From assembly GCA_026991575.1 (NCBI GenBank), contig JALXBF010000106.1:1-55623 (forward strand): DNA of 55,623 nucleotides. The letters are read 5' to 3'. The notes beneath the pieces are model-generated. The model saw only the letters and a program-made list of their open reading frames with translations. It ran no database searches and had not been told where the DNA came from. The stretch is from Planctomycetota bacterium. Its GTDB lineage: Bacteria; Planctomycetota; Planctomycetia; JALXBF01. Positions within the stretch are counted from its first letter, which is position 1; every line of letters starts with the position of its first letter. Position numbers and translations under genes: made by a program. This document shows, one piece after another, positions 17,047 through 27,745 of the stretch.

Positions 17047-17276
17047 CCGGAAGCCACACGCCGTAACCGCGATAGCGTCCCAAGATGCCTGCTGCGGCCC
17101 CCCTTCAGTACGGGCCGGTTTCAGGTCAACACCGTGCGGAGCCATTCGTCGCTCGTCTCCCCTGAAGCTAGGGGCACATTTCGGATCGTCCCGCGGCCAT
17201 CGGGCGCGTGGTAGCGGACGGGGTGCCTAACGGCGGCCACTGGGCCCGGGGCCCGGCGGCCGGCTTGCGGCCCCAG

Positions 17277-17285
17277 TGCTACAAT
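17277..17285 (+). promoter_or_regulatory. possible extended -10 promoter ahead of aconitase
   Basis: TGCTACAAT lies 45 bases before the aconitase ATG: a TGn extension joined to TACAAT (five of six to consensus). No matching -35 is seen at 17 bases, as is tolerated in extended -10 promoters. The remaining upstream 230 bases back to 17047 are GC-rich and hold no supported gene. Confidence 0.35.
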
Positions 17286-17329
17286 CCTTTGTCTTGCAGT
17301 ACGCAAGAGGAGTTGTGAGGTAAGGACCC

Positions 17330-20086
<2,757 letters not shown>

Positions 20087-20113
20087 CCAGCACAGCCCCG
20101 CGCCCCAAGACGC

Positions 20114-21694
20114 TCAGCGCACGACCGGTTCGACGCGGCGTGCCATGACTTCGGCCGCCGCCCCAGCAGTCGGCGACAGGATCCGGCCCGTGATCCGGGT
20201 GAGTTTGCCTACGTAAGGATCAAGCCGCAGACCCGGCGCCTCGACCACATACCCCAACGCTCGGCCAGACCGCGGATCACGCACCACGTAGCGGCGCCGG
20301 CCCTGAGGCGTCCTGCCCGCCGGATGCAGAACGCCGACCACGGTTCCGTAACCCGGTGGTAAACCGGGCGCCGCGGCAAGCGGTTGGCCCGCCATCGCAT
20401 GCTGCCCCCCATACCACAGGCCTTGTCCGGGCACAGGGGGTTGTCCCATCGGGGGCGGCATGCGTGACGGTGAGCGGTCGACGCCATGCTGCGGCGCCGG
20501 TCGAGCGGCGGTGGTGGCAGCAGGGCGCGAAGACGCGAAACCGGGGGCAAACGGATCGTCGTCGGACACGTCCCGGTCTCCCTCGAACGCAAACGGATCA
20601 TCAAACCAGCGGTCAAAATCATCGCTGGCCGCGGTCGCATGCGCCGGCGGGAGAGCCGGTCCGGCACCGGCCGATGGGCTCCGCTGCCCGGCGGTCGCCG
20701 CGGGCATGGTCGCTGCGGATGGTTGCGCTGACCGACGAGCGAGACCAAGCAGTTCGCGGTCCCGTGCCCGTGACCGCTCCAGGAGCTGCAGGAATTTTCG
20801 AGCGTATCGTTCGCGAATCTCCTCGCGCTCCAGCAAACCGAGACGGGTGTGGACCACCTTCCGCAGCACGGGGTTCTGGGTCAGGCGAAGCACCTGCTCA
20901 TACTTGGCCTTCAGCGGCAGGATGTCGCGCTGACCGACGGGCTGTTGCATCAGATCCCGGTACGCAGCCTCTGCCTGCTCGAACAACCTCCTCGCGAACG
21001 CCTCGTCCGTTTCCTGGGCACCGCTCTGTGCGTCCGGAGGCGGAGCGGTCATCTCTTCGACGGATTCTGCTTCCAGGGCACCGGCTGCGCCCTCGCGTGC
21101 CGGCGGCGGGGGCACGTGGGCGGCGTGTGCCGAACCAGGCTCGTCGTCCTCGAAGCGAAGGTACTCGGCCTTCACCCAGCGCACCTCGCCTTCCGGTGGC
21201 TCGATCTGCAGCCAGACCCGCTGCAGTGCGTCCTCGGCAAACACACTGCTTTTCAGTATCCGGACACGCTGTCCTTTCTTGAGCCGCACCTGGCTGTGGT
21301 CCAGGCGAGGCGAGACGGTGCTGCCGATCCACACCCATACGCCGTCCTCGGTCGCTTCCCCGATGCCAGGCTCCACGATGCGTACAAAGTCACCGCTTAC
21401 CCAGCAAAACGACCCTTCCGGTGGCACGATTGCCGCCCAGCCATCGGGTCGGACCTGGACCACTTCGACGCGTTGGCCGCGTTTCAAGACTGCCGTGGGG
21501 TAGTAGTTCGTCGATGGGCCGCAGCGGGCGTAGACCTTCGGCGCCGTGATGATTGCGGTTCGTGTAACTGCGCGGCCCGCATGCCCAGAAGCCGGCATTC
21601 CCGGGTCAGAGGGGGGGCTGGCCTGTTGGGCCCAGGCCACCGCCGTGCCCAGTGCTGCAGCTACGCAGACCAGTTTTCCGACGTGCCCCATCAT
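20114..21694 (-). CDS. secreted SH3-domain protein with Pro-rich middle
   Basis: About 526 residues. A signal peptide (LVCVAAALGTAVAWAQ) is followed by two bacterial SH3 repeats, VYARCGPSTNYYPTAVLKRGQRVEVV (about 50-110) and a second around SQVRLKKGQRVRIL (about 130-195), each ending in a W-V/aromatic turn. A Pro/Ala-rich linker leads to a helical region (about 230-300, EAAYRDLMQQ), a long disordered Pro/Gly/Met-rich part, and a final beta-rich domain (GTVVGVLHPAGR, GRALGYVVEAPG, GKLTRITGRI) that may be a third SH3-like or OB fold. It probably acts at the envelope; no enzyme motif is visible. ATG 21694 has GGGAGGA ahead, so the nine codons upstream are dropped. Confidence 0.75.
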   Translation of the reverse strand: MMGHVGKLVCVAAALGTAVAWAQQASPPSDPGMPASGHAGRAVTRTAIITAPKVYARCGPSTNYYPTAVLKRGQRVEVVQVRPDGWAAIVPPEGSFCWVSGDFVRIVEPGIGEATEDGVWVWIGSTVSPRLDHSQVRLKKGQRVRILKSSVFAEDALQRVWLQIEPPEGEVRWVKAEYLRFEDDEPGSAHAAHVPPPPAREGAAGALEAESVEEMTAPPPDAQSGAQETDEAFARRLFEQAEAAYRDLMQQPVGQRDILPLKAKYEQVLRLTQNPVLRKVVHTRLGLLEREEIRERYARKFLQLLERSRARDRELLGLARRSAQPSAATMPAATAGQRSPSAGAGPALPPAHATAASDDFDRWFDDPFAFEGDRDVSDDDPFAPGFASSRPAATTAARPAPQHGVDRSPSRMPPPMGQPPVPGQGLWYGGQHAMAGQPLAAAPGLPPGYGTVVGVLHPAGRTPQGRRRYVVRDPRSGRALGYVVEAPGLRLDPYVGKLTRITGRILSPTAGAAAEVMARRVEPVVR

Positions 21695-22368
21695 GGCTTC
21701 CTCCCTACAGCGCAGCACCTGGCCGCTGCCTGCCGGAACCTGCCCTTGTCTCCGGCGTTAGCGACGTGGACGGGCACTATGGCGAAGCCACCGGAAGAAA
21801 GCAAGACCAACTCGGAGCGCCGGGTCCACTCGGTCCTTGTATCGCGAGTACAGGGGCGGACCGACAGCGGCAATCCTTTCGGTGGCCGGACCGGTAGGGC
21901 TGACGAGGGCGGTTTCGTGCTGTGGCTTGCGTGCCCCAGACGGGCAGCAGGCCTTTACGCGTTGCCTCCGCAAGGGCGATCAGGCAGCGCCGGTAGTCCC
22001 CATACCGTGCGCCGCCGGGGCGGTCTGCCCCGGCCAAGCCGAACGATACCAGCCGACGTACTGTTCGCAAGCTGCAGCTATGCGACCGCGCGATACAGAG
22101 CGGGGGTGGCGAAGCCATGCCACGATGGCGCGGAGGTCAATGGCCGGGCGCATCGCGACAGGTTCACGCGGGCACGAGGGGCGCTGCTGGCTGAGCCTGC
22201 TGTCCGGGGGAATCGGCCCGCCGGCTGCTGGTCTACTGAGGCTTCGTTGCCGGAATCCGGACGATGTCCTTGCCTTGGAAGCGGTCCATCCACGCCCTTG
22301 TCGCCTGGCAGTCGGCCGCGGCGGGGCACGTTCGCACAAGCTGGACCGCCCCCGTCCTCCCGGCCCGA
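21695..22368. other. gene-poor stretch of about 670 bases
   Basis: Long open frames exist on both strands, but none has a ribosome site, start and composition that convince me. The longest, minus strand 21980-22567, reads through the tRNA antisense. A minus-strand piece around 21960-22060 reads plausibly as a short helix (YRRCLIALAEATRKGLLP) and could be a decayed gene. I found no RNase P, tmRNA or SRP RNA core. Confidence 0.4.
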
Positions 22369-22398
22369 TTGACCGCTGCGGCAACCGGAGCATAGCAT
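22369..22398 (+). promoter_or_regulatory. probable promoter of tRNA-Pro
   Basis: TTGACC (22369-22374) and TAGCAT (22393-22398) are 18 bases apart. The -10 ends 12 bases before the mature tRNA, which puts the transcription start near the tRNA 5' end. Confidence 0.5.
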
Positions 22399-22410
22399 AG
22401 GTACGTGTTG

Positions 22411-22485
22411 CGGGGCGTAGCGCAGTTTGGTCAGCGCGCCTGCCTTGGGAGCAGGAGGTCGCCGGTTCAAGTCCGGCCGCCCCGA
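22411..22485 (+). tRNA. tRNA-Pro (anticodon UGG)
   Basis: A complete cloverleaf. Acceptor CGGGGCG pairs with CGCCCCG, with discriminator A at 22485. The D stem is GCGC/GCGC, the anticodon stem CCTGC/GCAGG encloses CTTGGGA (anticodon TGG at 22446-22448), and the T arm is GCCGG-TTCAAGT-CCGGC. CCA is not encoded. The gene reads proline codons. Confidence 0.97.
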
Positions 22486-22596
22486 CTGGTAACAAACACT
22501 TCAGGACGGCGTCACCATCAGCTCCCCGTCCTATGCCGCAGCTGCCGGGCATTGCGCATGCGCCCATACACCGCGGACCGCCCGAGCTTCAACGGA

Positions 22597-24948
22597 TCAG
22601 TCGCCCGAATCGTCGTGCGGCAACGGACCAACCGGGAGCGGGTTCTCGAGCAGGTAGCGGCGCAAGAAGCGAAACGTGCCGACGGCGTTGATGCGGTGTG
22701 GTCCGTCAAAAAACTCGATCTCGGTCCGCTCCGGAATGCCCAACCGGACGTAGAGCCGCCGCACCCGGGCATACTCGTAAGCCACCCACTCGTCCGGTGC
22801 TACCCCGTCACGGTGGCCTCGCTCAACCATGAACGGCCTCGGTGCGATCAGGGCGGCCAACTCGCCATAGTTGAACGTGTTGCCCAGATCGAATTCGAAC
22901 ATCTCGTACTCGATGGTAAACACGTAGCTGTACCGGTCCGTGTATGACGTGTTCTTCCAGATCCATTCGTTGAAGTCTGCGGAGCAAATCGACAGGCAGT
23001 ATTCGTCCTTCAGGATTGCCGGCACACGCATGGCGGTCTTGCCGCCGTAGGACAGCCCGTAGAACGCAATCCGGCTCGGATCGACAAACGGCAACGTTCG
23101 CAGCCACTGGATCGTGCGGCGGTGCTGCTCGACGATGAACGAGAACAGGCTCAGACCGAGCGGATTGGCACGACGGTTGATCACACGGAAGCGGTCCCGG
23201 CCAATGTAGGGATTCTGCGGCGCGTACACCACATAGCCCTGCTCGGCCAACCGAGCCGCGAACGCCTGGTACGCGCCGAAACCGGGACCAGACCGCGTGA
23301 TCGTGTCCTCGGGCCGCCCTTCTAGACCGTGCTGACACACGACGACCGGTCGGCGGCCCGAGACGTTGCGGGGCACCAGAAGGATGCCGTACGCGAACAC
23401 GTCGGGCGGGTACACGTCAAGCATCACCTCGTAGCCGATCCAGCCGGGCTCCTCCCGCCACTTGCGGGTCCACACGCCGTACTGCGGCGCCATCTCGGGC
23501 AGCTTTCCGATCACCTCTCGGTGCAGGTAGTCGCGGTACCACTGAGTGGTTTGCAACCACTTCTCCAAGCTGCTATGGTCCGCTTTGCGCCAGAACCGCT
23601 CGCGCTGCTTCTGGCTTTGCCACCATGCCCAGTGCGTGTGGTCAATCATCTCCTGCAGCTGTCGTTGTTGCCGGTCTGCGGGGTCGGGGAGCGTGCCGAA
23701 CAGGCGCCATTCGGGCATGTGGGCGTCACGCAGCGCCACGCCCAGCGAGTTCGCGAACCGCTCCAGGGCCGCTTGGGAGCCGGGCGTTGGGGGATCAGGC
23801 TGGACCAGCTCGACGAACTCTGCTGCCAGGCCGGCTGCGCGTGCAAGCTTGCGTGCGAAGTCGACTTCGGACCGGACTGCCTCGATCGGGGGCGTGCGAA
23901 TCGCGCCGGGCGCGGCGCCGGCTCTGCCGTCCCGCGGCCTGGGCGGACCGTCGACTGCCGGATGCGCGGCCGCCTCTACGACGACAGGCCTTGGCGCGAT
24001 CAGAGACAACACCTCCGCGTCGCCGAAGTCGCGCACCAGCGTCCAGACGTTGCGGTAGATGGGCTGAGCCCAAAGCGTCTCGCGCGGCCCGACGTAGCCG
24101 CTGACCAGCGCCGCATCGATCCGCTCGTCGACGGCGGCCGCGTAGAGCGTCAGCAGCCCCCCTTCCCCGTAGCCCGCCACGGCTATCGGCAGTCGGTCAG
24201 CATCGCCGCTCTGCTCAAGCCAGTCGATCAGGGCAAGCACCTTGAGCAGCTCGTAGCCGATGACGTGACGCCCAAGTTCGTAGGCACCGCGGTAGACGAA
24301 TTCACGATGCGGCTGGTTGGTGAAGCGGACGGCAGGGTTTCCCGAGAAGCGATCGTCGCGACTAATCAAGCACGGCACAAAGACCCGGCAGCCTGAGGCC
24401 AGTAGCGGTAGCACAAACCGGCTTCTTTCCGATCCGCCCGCTGCCAGCCCGGCCGCTTGCTCCGGTAACCAGTCCGCATCAGGCAAGAAGATGACGTTTG
24501 CCCGGACCGTGCCCAGCGGCTCCAACCACAGCCCCTCACCGTGGACCCGCCCGAACGCTCTCCAGCGGATCCGGTATGCCTGGCCAAACCTGCCGGCCGC
24601 GATCGCCTGCGGCTCGCCCGGAATGCTGAGCACTTCGACTGCCGGCCGGTCAACGCGGTCGTCGCGGACACCGAGGATGCGCGCTAGCCGCCGGCGCGCC
24701 GCCCGCCGAAACACGTCCCTCCGGTCACCGGCCATGGACCGCAGCCAGCGGTTCCGACGCTCCGACCGGACGCGCTTCGTGTGCTGCTCCAGCCACCGGT
24801 TGATGCCGTCAACCATAGCAGCAGCGGGGTCGTCCTTCAGCTCGAGGGCCCTGGTGCCGGGCAAGCGGTCAGGCGGTTCCGCCTCGGCAATCAGCGCACG
24901 GGGGCAAACGACAACAAGACACAGGGCAACAACAACCTTGCGGGCCAT
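22597..24948 (-). CDS. double alpha/beta-hydrolase (acetyl-xylan-esterase-like) secreted protein
   Basis: A protein of about 783 residues with signal peptide (KVVVALCLVVVCPRALIAEA). It holds two hydrolase-like halves. The second is intact: a cap with VVVCQHGLEG, nucleophile elbow FYGLSYGGKT (Ser about 633), LIAPRPFMVERGHRDG (Asp about 714) and DGPHRI (His about 751), as in bacterial acetyl-xylan and related esterases. The first half has the same layout (IAVAGYGEGGLL at about 257-268, then SLIAPRPVVVEA), but the nucleophile position in G-x-S-x-G is Gly, so it is probably inactive. ATG 24948, with GAGGT ahead, was chosen over upstream starts. It follows PrsW by 11 bases, likely in one transcript. 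The substrate is unknown. Confidence 0.8.
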   Translation of the reverse strand: MARKVVVALCLVVVCPRALIAEAEPPDRLPGTRALELKDDPAAAMVDGINRWLEQHTKRVRSERRNRWLRSMAGDRRDVFRRAARRRLARILGVRDDRVDRPAVEVLSIPGEPQAIAAGRFGQAYRIRWRAFGRVHGEGLWLEPLGTVRANVIFLPDADWLPEQAAGLAAGGSERSRFVLPLLASGCRVFVPCLISRDDRFSGNPAVRFTNQPHREFVYRGAYELGRHVIGYELLKVLALIDWLEQSGDADRLPIAVAGYGEGGLLTLYAAAVDERIDAALVSGYVGPRETLWAQPIYRNVWTLVRDFGDAEVLSLIAPRPVVVEAAAHPAVDGPPRPRDGRAGAAPGAIRTPPIEAVRSEVDFARKLARAAGLAAEFVELVQPDPPTPGSQAALERFANSLGVALRDAHMPEWRLFGTLPDPADRQQRQLQEMIDHTHWAWWQSQKQRERFWRKADHSSLEKWLQTTQWYRDYLHREVIGKLPEMAPQYGVWTRKWREEPGWIGYEVMLDVYPPDVFAYGILLVPRNVSGRRPVVVCQHGLEGRPEDTITRSGPGFGAYQAFAARLAEQGYVVYAPQNPYIGRDRFRVINRRANPLGLSLFSFIVEQHRRTIQWLRTLPFVDPSRIAFYGLSYGGKTAMRVPAILKDEYCLSICSADFNEWIWKNTSYTDRYSYVFTIEYEMFEFDLGNTFNYGELAALIAPRPFMVERGHRDGVAPDEWVAYEYARVRRLYVRLGIPERTEIEFFDGPHRINAVGTFRFLRRYLLENPLPVGPLPHDDSGD

Positions 24949-24959
24949 CGCTACCTCAG

Positions 24960-25682
24960 CTACAGTTCTTTCGCGATGCTGGCCAGCAGCACCAGTCCGT
25001 TGTAGGCGGCGTGCACAATGATGGCAGCAACCAACCACCGAAATGCTCGCCCCGGCTCCGGTCGGCGACCTTCTTGCCAGGCGCGGTGCCATTCGGAGGC
25101 AAGTCCCCAGCCGGTCAGCGCAGTGGCTGCCAGGTGGACAGACGTACAGACGATCCAGCGGTACAGGACCAGCATCCGCGTGGGGCTGGCCGCCGCACCG
25201 AGGTAGACCAGGTTCTCGATCGCGGCAAACGATAAAGCGCTGGCCAACGCGCAGAAGAGCACCTCGGCCCGGTTGCGAAACAGATACGGTTTCGCCTCAA
25301 CTGCCAGCGCCACCAGTAGCGTCTTGGCGATCTCTTCGATGGTCGGTGCCAGGAAAACGACGCCAACCGCGCCGATCGCCAGCCACTGGCCCTTGCTGAT
25401 CGTTTCGATGATTACTGTAACCACGGCGACCGGGCCCGCAACCACTGAAATGAACAGCAGACTGGCCAGACGAGCCACCCCAGGCAGCCGCTCGGCCCGA
25501 GCCTGCCACCAGTGACGAAAGCTCTGCGGTCGCTGCTCCGGCGACAGATGTGCACCCAGCGTGGGCTCGTCCCACACGGCGAACAATTGAGCCTCCTCGC
25601 GGTCACCGTCACGTTCGGTCCTGGGACGCATGTGAGGTTCGTCGAAGACCGAATTGCCCGGTTCCCGTCCGCGGCCAGCCAC
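24960..25682 (-). CDS. PrsW-family intramembrane metalloprotease
   Basis: About 240 residues. A soluble acidic N-terminus of about 55 residues is followed by five or more membrane helices. The PrsW/CAAX-protease-like motifs are there: FLAPTIEEIAKTL (paired Glu), AAIENLVYLGAA, SVHLAATALTGWG and, near the end, IVHAAYNGLVLL, giving the Glu and His expected for an embedded zinc site. PrsW cleaves anti-sigma factors in Bacillus; here the substrate is unknown. GTG 25682 is preferred: it is preceded by GGGGGGAAC and lies two bases beyond the stop of the upstream gene, so coupling is likely. ATG 25631 is an alternative. Confidence 0.82.
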   Translation of the reverse strand: MAGRGREPGNSVFDEPHMRPRTERDGDREEAQLFAVWDEPTLGAHLSPEQRPQSFRHWWQARAERLPGVARLASLLFISVVAGPVAVVTVIIETISKGQWLAIGAVGVVFLAPTIEEIAKTLLVALAVEAKPYLFRNRAEVLFCALASALSFAAIENLVYLGAAASPTRMLVLYRWIVCTSVHLAATALTGWGLASEWHRAWQEGRRPEPGRAFRWLVAAIIVHAAYNGLVLLASIAKEL

Positions 25683-25684
25683 GT

Positions 25685-26179
25685 TCAGTTCCCCCCCTGC
25701 TGCGGGACAACCTGGTAGGCAGTGCCGTAGACGTAGACTTCGCTCATGATCGTGCCCGGGCGGCCGAACGCCTGGCCAAGATCGGACATTTCGATGCGGA
25801 TGTTCGTGATGGCGTTGTAGCCTCGGCGACGTGCCTCCTCCACCATGCGCTCCAACGCCAGGTAGTACGCCCACTGGCTCAGGTGGCGTAGGAAACCGAG
25901 CTCGCCACCGAAGAGCCGCCGCAAGTACGTCAGTCGCCTTACCACCGGGTTGGCAGTCACGACTGCCTGGCCGATGACAAGCGCCGGCGGCAAAGATGGC
26001 CGGTCGACGGCACCAGGAAACCCCTTGCTGTTGGTGAGCACCATGTCTTGGGTGAGTGTCGCGAGCCGCTCGACCGTCCGCCGGACACCACGTCGCGGCT
26101 GCGTCAGGTAGACGATGGTCAGCACGATACCTGCGAAGGCAAGCAGACCTAACACCAGCAGGACGATGGATACTCCCAT
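25685..26179 (-). CDS. membrane-anchored YbjQ-like protein
   Basis: 164 residues. One N-terminal membrane helix (VSIVLLVLGLLAFAGIVLTIVYL) and a basic stop (TQPRRGVRR) precede a domain whose C-terminal half echoes YbjQ/UPF0145: helix LERMVEEARRRGYNAITNIRIE, then a strand ending VYVYGTAYQVV. The same helix and strand pattern occurs in the next gene upstream (ERMMAQAEQLGANAIVNVRF, ELYAYGTAVLV). I infer a membrane-tethered relative, probably from duplication and divergence. Ribosome site GAGGGG precedes ATG 26179. The gap to the upstream YbjQ stop is ten bases, and PrsW starts right after its stop. Confidence 0.68.
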   Translation of the reverse strand: MGVSIVLLVLGLLAFAGIVLTIVYLTQPRRGVRRTVERLATLTQDMVLTNSKGFPGAVDRPSLPPALVIGQAVVTANPVVRRLTYLRRLFGGELGFLRHLSQWAYYLALERMVEEARRRGYNAITNIRIEMSDLGQAFGRPGTIMSEVYVYGTAYQVVPQQGGN

Positions 26180-26189
26180 GGCAGTCCCC

Positions 26190-26549
26190 TCATGCCGTAG
26201 GTTCAGCCTCGCCAGTCTCCTCAGCTGCTCCTTCTGGCTCCACCAGCACGGCCGTGCCGTACGCGTACAGTTCGGCAGCACCGGCTGCCACGCTGCTGGT
26301 GCTGAACCGGACGTTGACGATGGCATTGGCCCCGAGCTGTTCCGCCTGAGCCATCATCCGCTCGACGGCCTGCCGCCGGGCTTCCGTGAGCAGTTCCGTG
26401 TACGACTTGATTTCACCGCCGACGACATTCTTCAAGCCGGCTAGGATATCTTTCCCCAGGTGCTTTGCTCGAACCGTGTTTCCTTGTACCAATCCCAAGA
26501 CCCGACTGATGCGATATCCGGGAACCGTCTCGGTATTGACAACAAGCAT
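26190..26549 (-). CDS. YbjQ/UPF0145 family protein
   Basis: 119 residues, the usual family length. Motifs: VVNTETVPGYRISRVLGLVQGNTVRAKHLGKDI at the N-terminus (given here in part), SYTELLTEARRQAVERMM, LGANAIVNVRFSTSS and AELYAYGTAVLVEPE. YbjQ forms pentameric rings in structures and is annotated as a heavy-metal-binding domain, but its role is unresolved. ATG 26549 follows GGGGAGGAG closely. The frame stays open upstream to 26843, with a CPLC pair at about 26760, but composition there is poor and the ribosome site decides the start. Confidence 0.85.
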   Translation of the reverse strand: MLVVNTETVPGYRISRVLGLVQGNTVRAKHLGKDILAGLKNVVGGEIKSYTELLTEARRQAVERMMAQAEQLGANAIVNVRFSTSSVAAGAAELYAYGTAVLVEPEGAAEETGEAEPTA

Positions 26550-26991
26550 GGCTCCTCCCCCACATGGGACGTTGCCAACCTGATCCGTGAAGAGTGTATC
26601 GAATTTGCCCGGGGGATGTGCAGGGGCAGGTCGGCCGACGTAGCGTGGGCCGTTCTGGGAGGACGATACGCTGGAGGCGATCCAGCACTCCGCGCGGCCA
26701 TGTCCGTGGCTGGATGGAAAGCTCTTGGAGTCCACGCCCGAGCTGAACGCCCTGCGGCACAGCGGGCATTCAGCGTCTGCGGGCATCCCTGCTCCTTCGC
26801 CCACTCGCTTCCCGCGACCATCCGCTCGGCGCTTGTGGGCCACGACGCGGCAGTGTGGGGTGAGGGGGGCGCTGCTAACGGGCCCGCCGGGGCAGCGTGC
26901 GGAAGTCGGCCGCTTCCTGTGCGACCGCGCTGGCCGAGCGTGCTCCGGCGCTGGTCGCTCGCGGGGCCGCCTTCCGGCCGACAGAGCAAGG
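26550..26991. other. stretch of about 440 bases without a supported gene
   Basis: It lies between the NfeD stop and the YbjQ start, both minus strand. The YbjQ frame stays open across 26550-26843, but without similarity or a good start. A GC-rich plus-strand frame also crosses it. I see no RNA fold or promoter that I would defend. Confidence 0.35.
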
Positions 26992-27525
26992 TCAGCCCGC
27001 CGCAGGCTCCTGTTGCTCGCCCGTCAACGGCCGGTCGCGCACCGGCCTCACCACCACCGTGATCCCTTCAACGCGGACCACGCGAACCGGTGTACCCGGT
27101 TCCACCATGATGCCTTCGGTGACCGTGTCCAGCCGTAGGCCGTCCAGCTCAACGATGCCGGCGGGCCGGAGCGGTGTAACGGCTACCCCGATGCGTCCAA
27201 CCAGGTTCTTCAGCCGCTCCTCACGCTCGTCCATCGCACTGGGTATCTCTTCCGGCTTGGGCGCCTCCAGAAAGAACCGTCGGCCCAGTCGCGTTCGCCC
27301 CCAAAGCTTCAGGCCGAACGTGATGACGAAGGGCAACCCGAGGAGAATGATTGCCAGGATGGCCAGTCCAAAAGTGAAGCTCTGGCGAAAGGCCATGACG
27401 ACGGCGGCGACCAGCGCAGTCGTTGCCAGCACGCTGATGATCCCCCCGGAGGGCAAGAACAGCTCGGCGAGCACCAGCAGCATTCCGACCACCAGCAGCC
27501 CAACCGTCCAGAAGGTTGCCGACAT
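26992..27525 (-). CDS. NfeD-like membrane protein with C-terminal OB fold
   Basis: About 177 residues. Three or four membrane helices fill residues 5-85 (TVGLLVVGMLLVLAELFLPSGG, IISVLATTALVAAVVMAF, AILAIILLGLPFVITFGL). A charged linker follows, then an OB-type beta domain (LVGRIGVAVTPLRPAGIVELDGLRL; PVRVVRVEGITVVVRPV). This is the NfeD1b/long-tail type that usually partners a membrane ClpP-like protease or an SPFH/flotillin protein. Neither is adjacent. ATG 27525 starts at the first helix; the ribosome site is weak, and the 27 upstream Arg-rich codons to 27606 are less likely to be translated. Confidence 0.8.
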   Translation of the reverse strand: MSATFWTVGLLVVGMLLVLAELFLPSGGIISVLATTALVAAVVMAFRQSFTFGLAILAIILLGLPFVITFGLKLWGRTRLGRRFFLEAPKPEEIPSAMDEREERLKNLVGRIGVAVTPLRPAGIVELDGLRLDTVTEGIMVEPGTPVRVVRVEGITVVVRPVRDRPLTGEQQEPAAG

Positions 27526-27745
27526 CGCCACGGCCTCTCTCGCACGTCGCTTCAGGCGGACTCGTCGCCGGGCAGGACGGGCGGCGTACCGCAGACGGAC
27601 ATTCACTCAATACTAGCTCAGTAGCATCCGCCCACTGTTCGGCGATCTGCAAACACCGTTCCATAGCCATCGCGCGGAGCATAAACTTGTCCGTGTTCAA
27701 CACCGCACGGCAACCCGGCCGGATACGCGCGACGGAGTCAGCCGC

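Noticed and set aside
20849-22372. 507-codon plus-strand frame
   Set aside because: It is the mirror of the SH3 protein gene, made open by GC-rich third positions, and runs on into the gene-poor gap.
21980-22567. Minus-strand frame of 195 codons with GAAGLEPATSCSQ
   Set aside because: That peptide is the well-known false translation of a tRNA antisense; here it lies exactly opposite tRNA-Pro.
26550-26843. N-terminal extension of YbjQ with a CPLC motif
   Set aside because: A strong GGGGAGGAG before ATG 26549 and the usual family length make the extension unlikely, though the frame is open.
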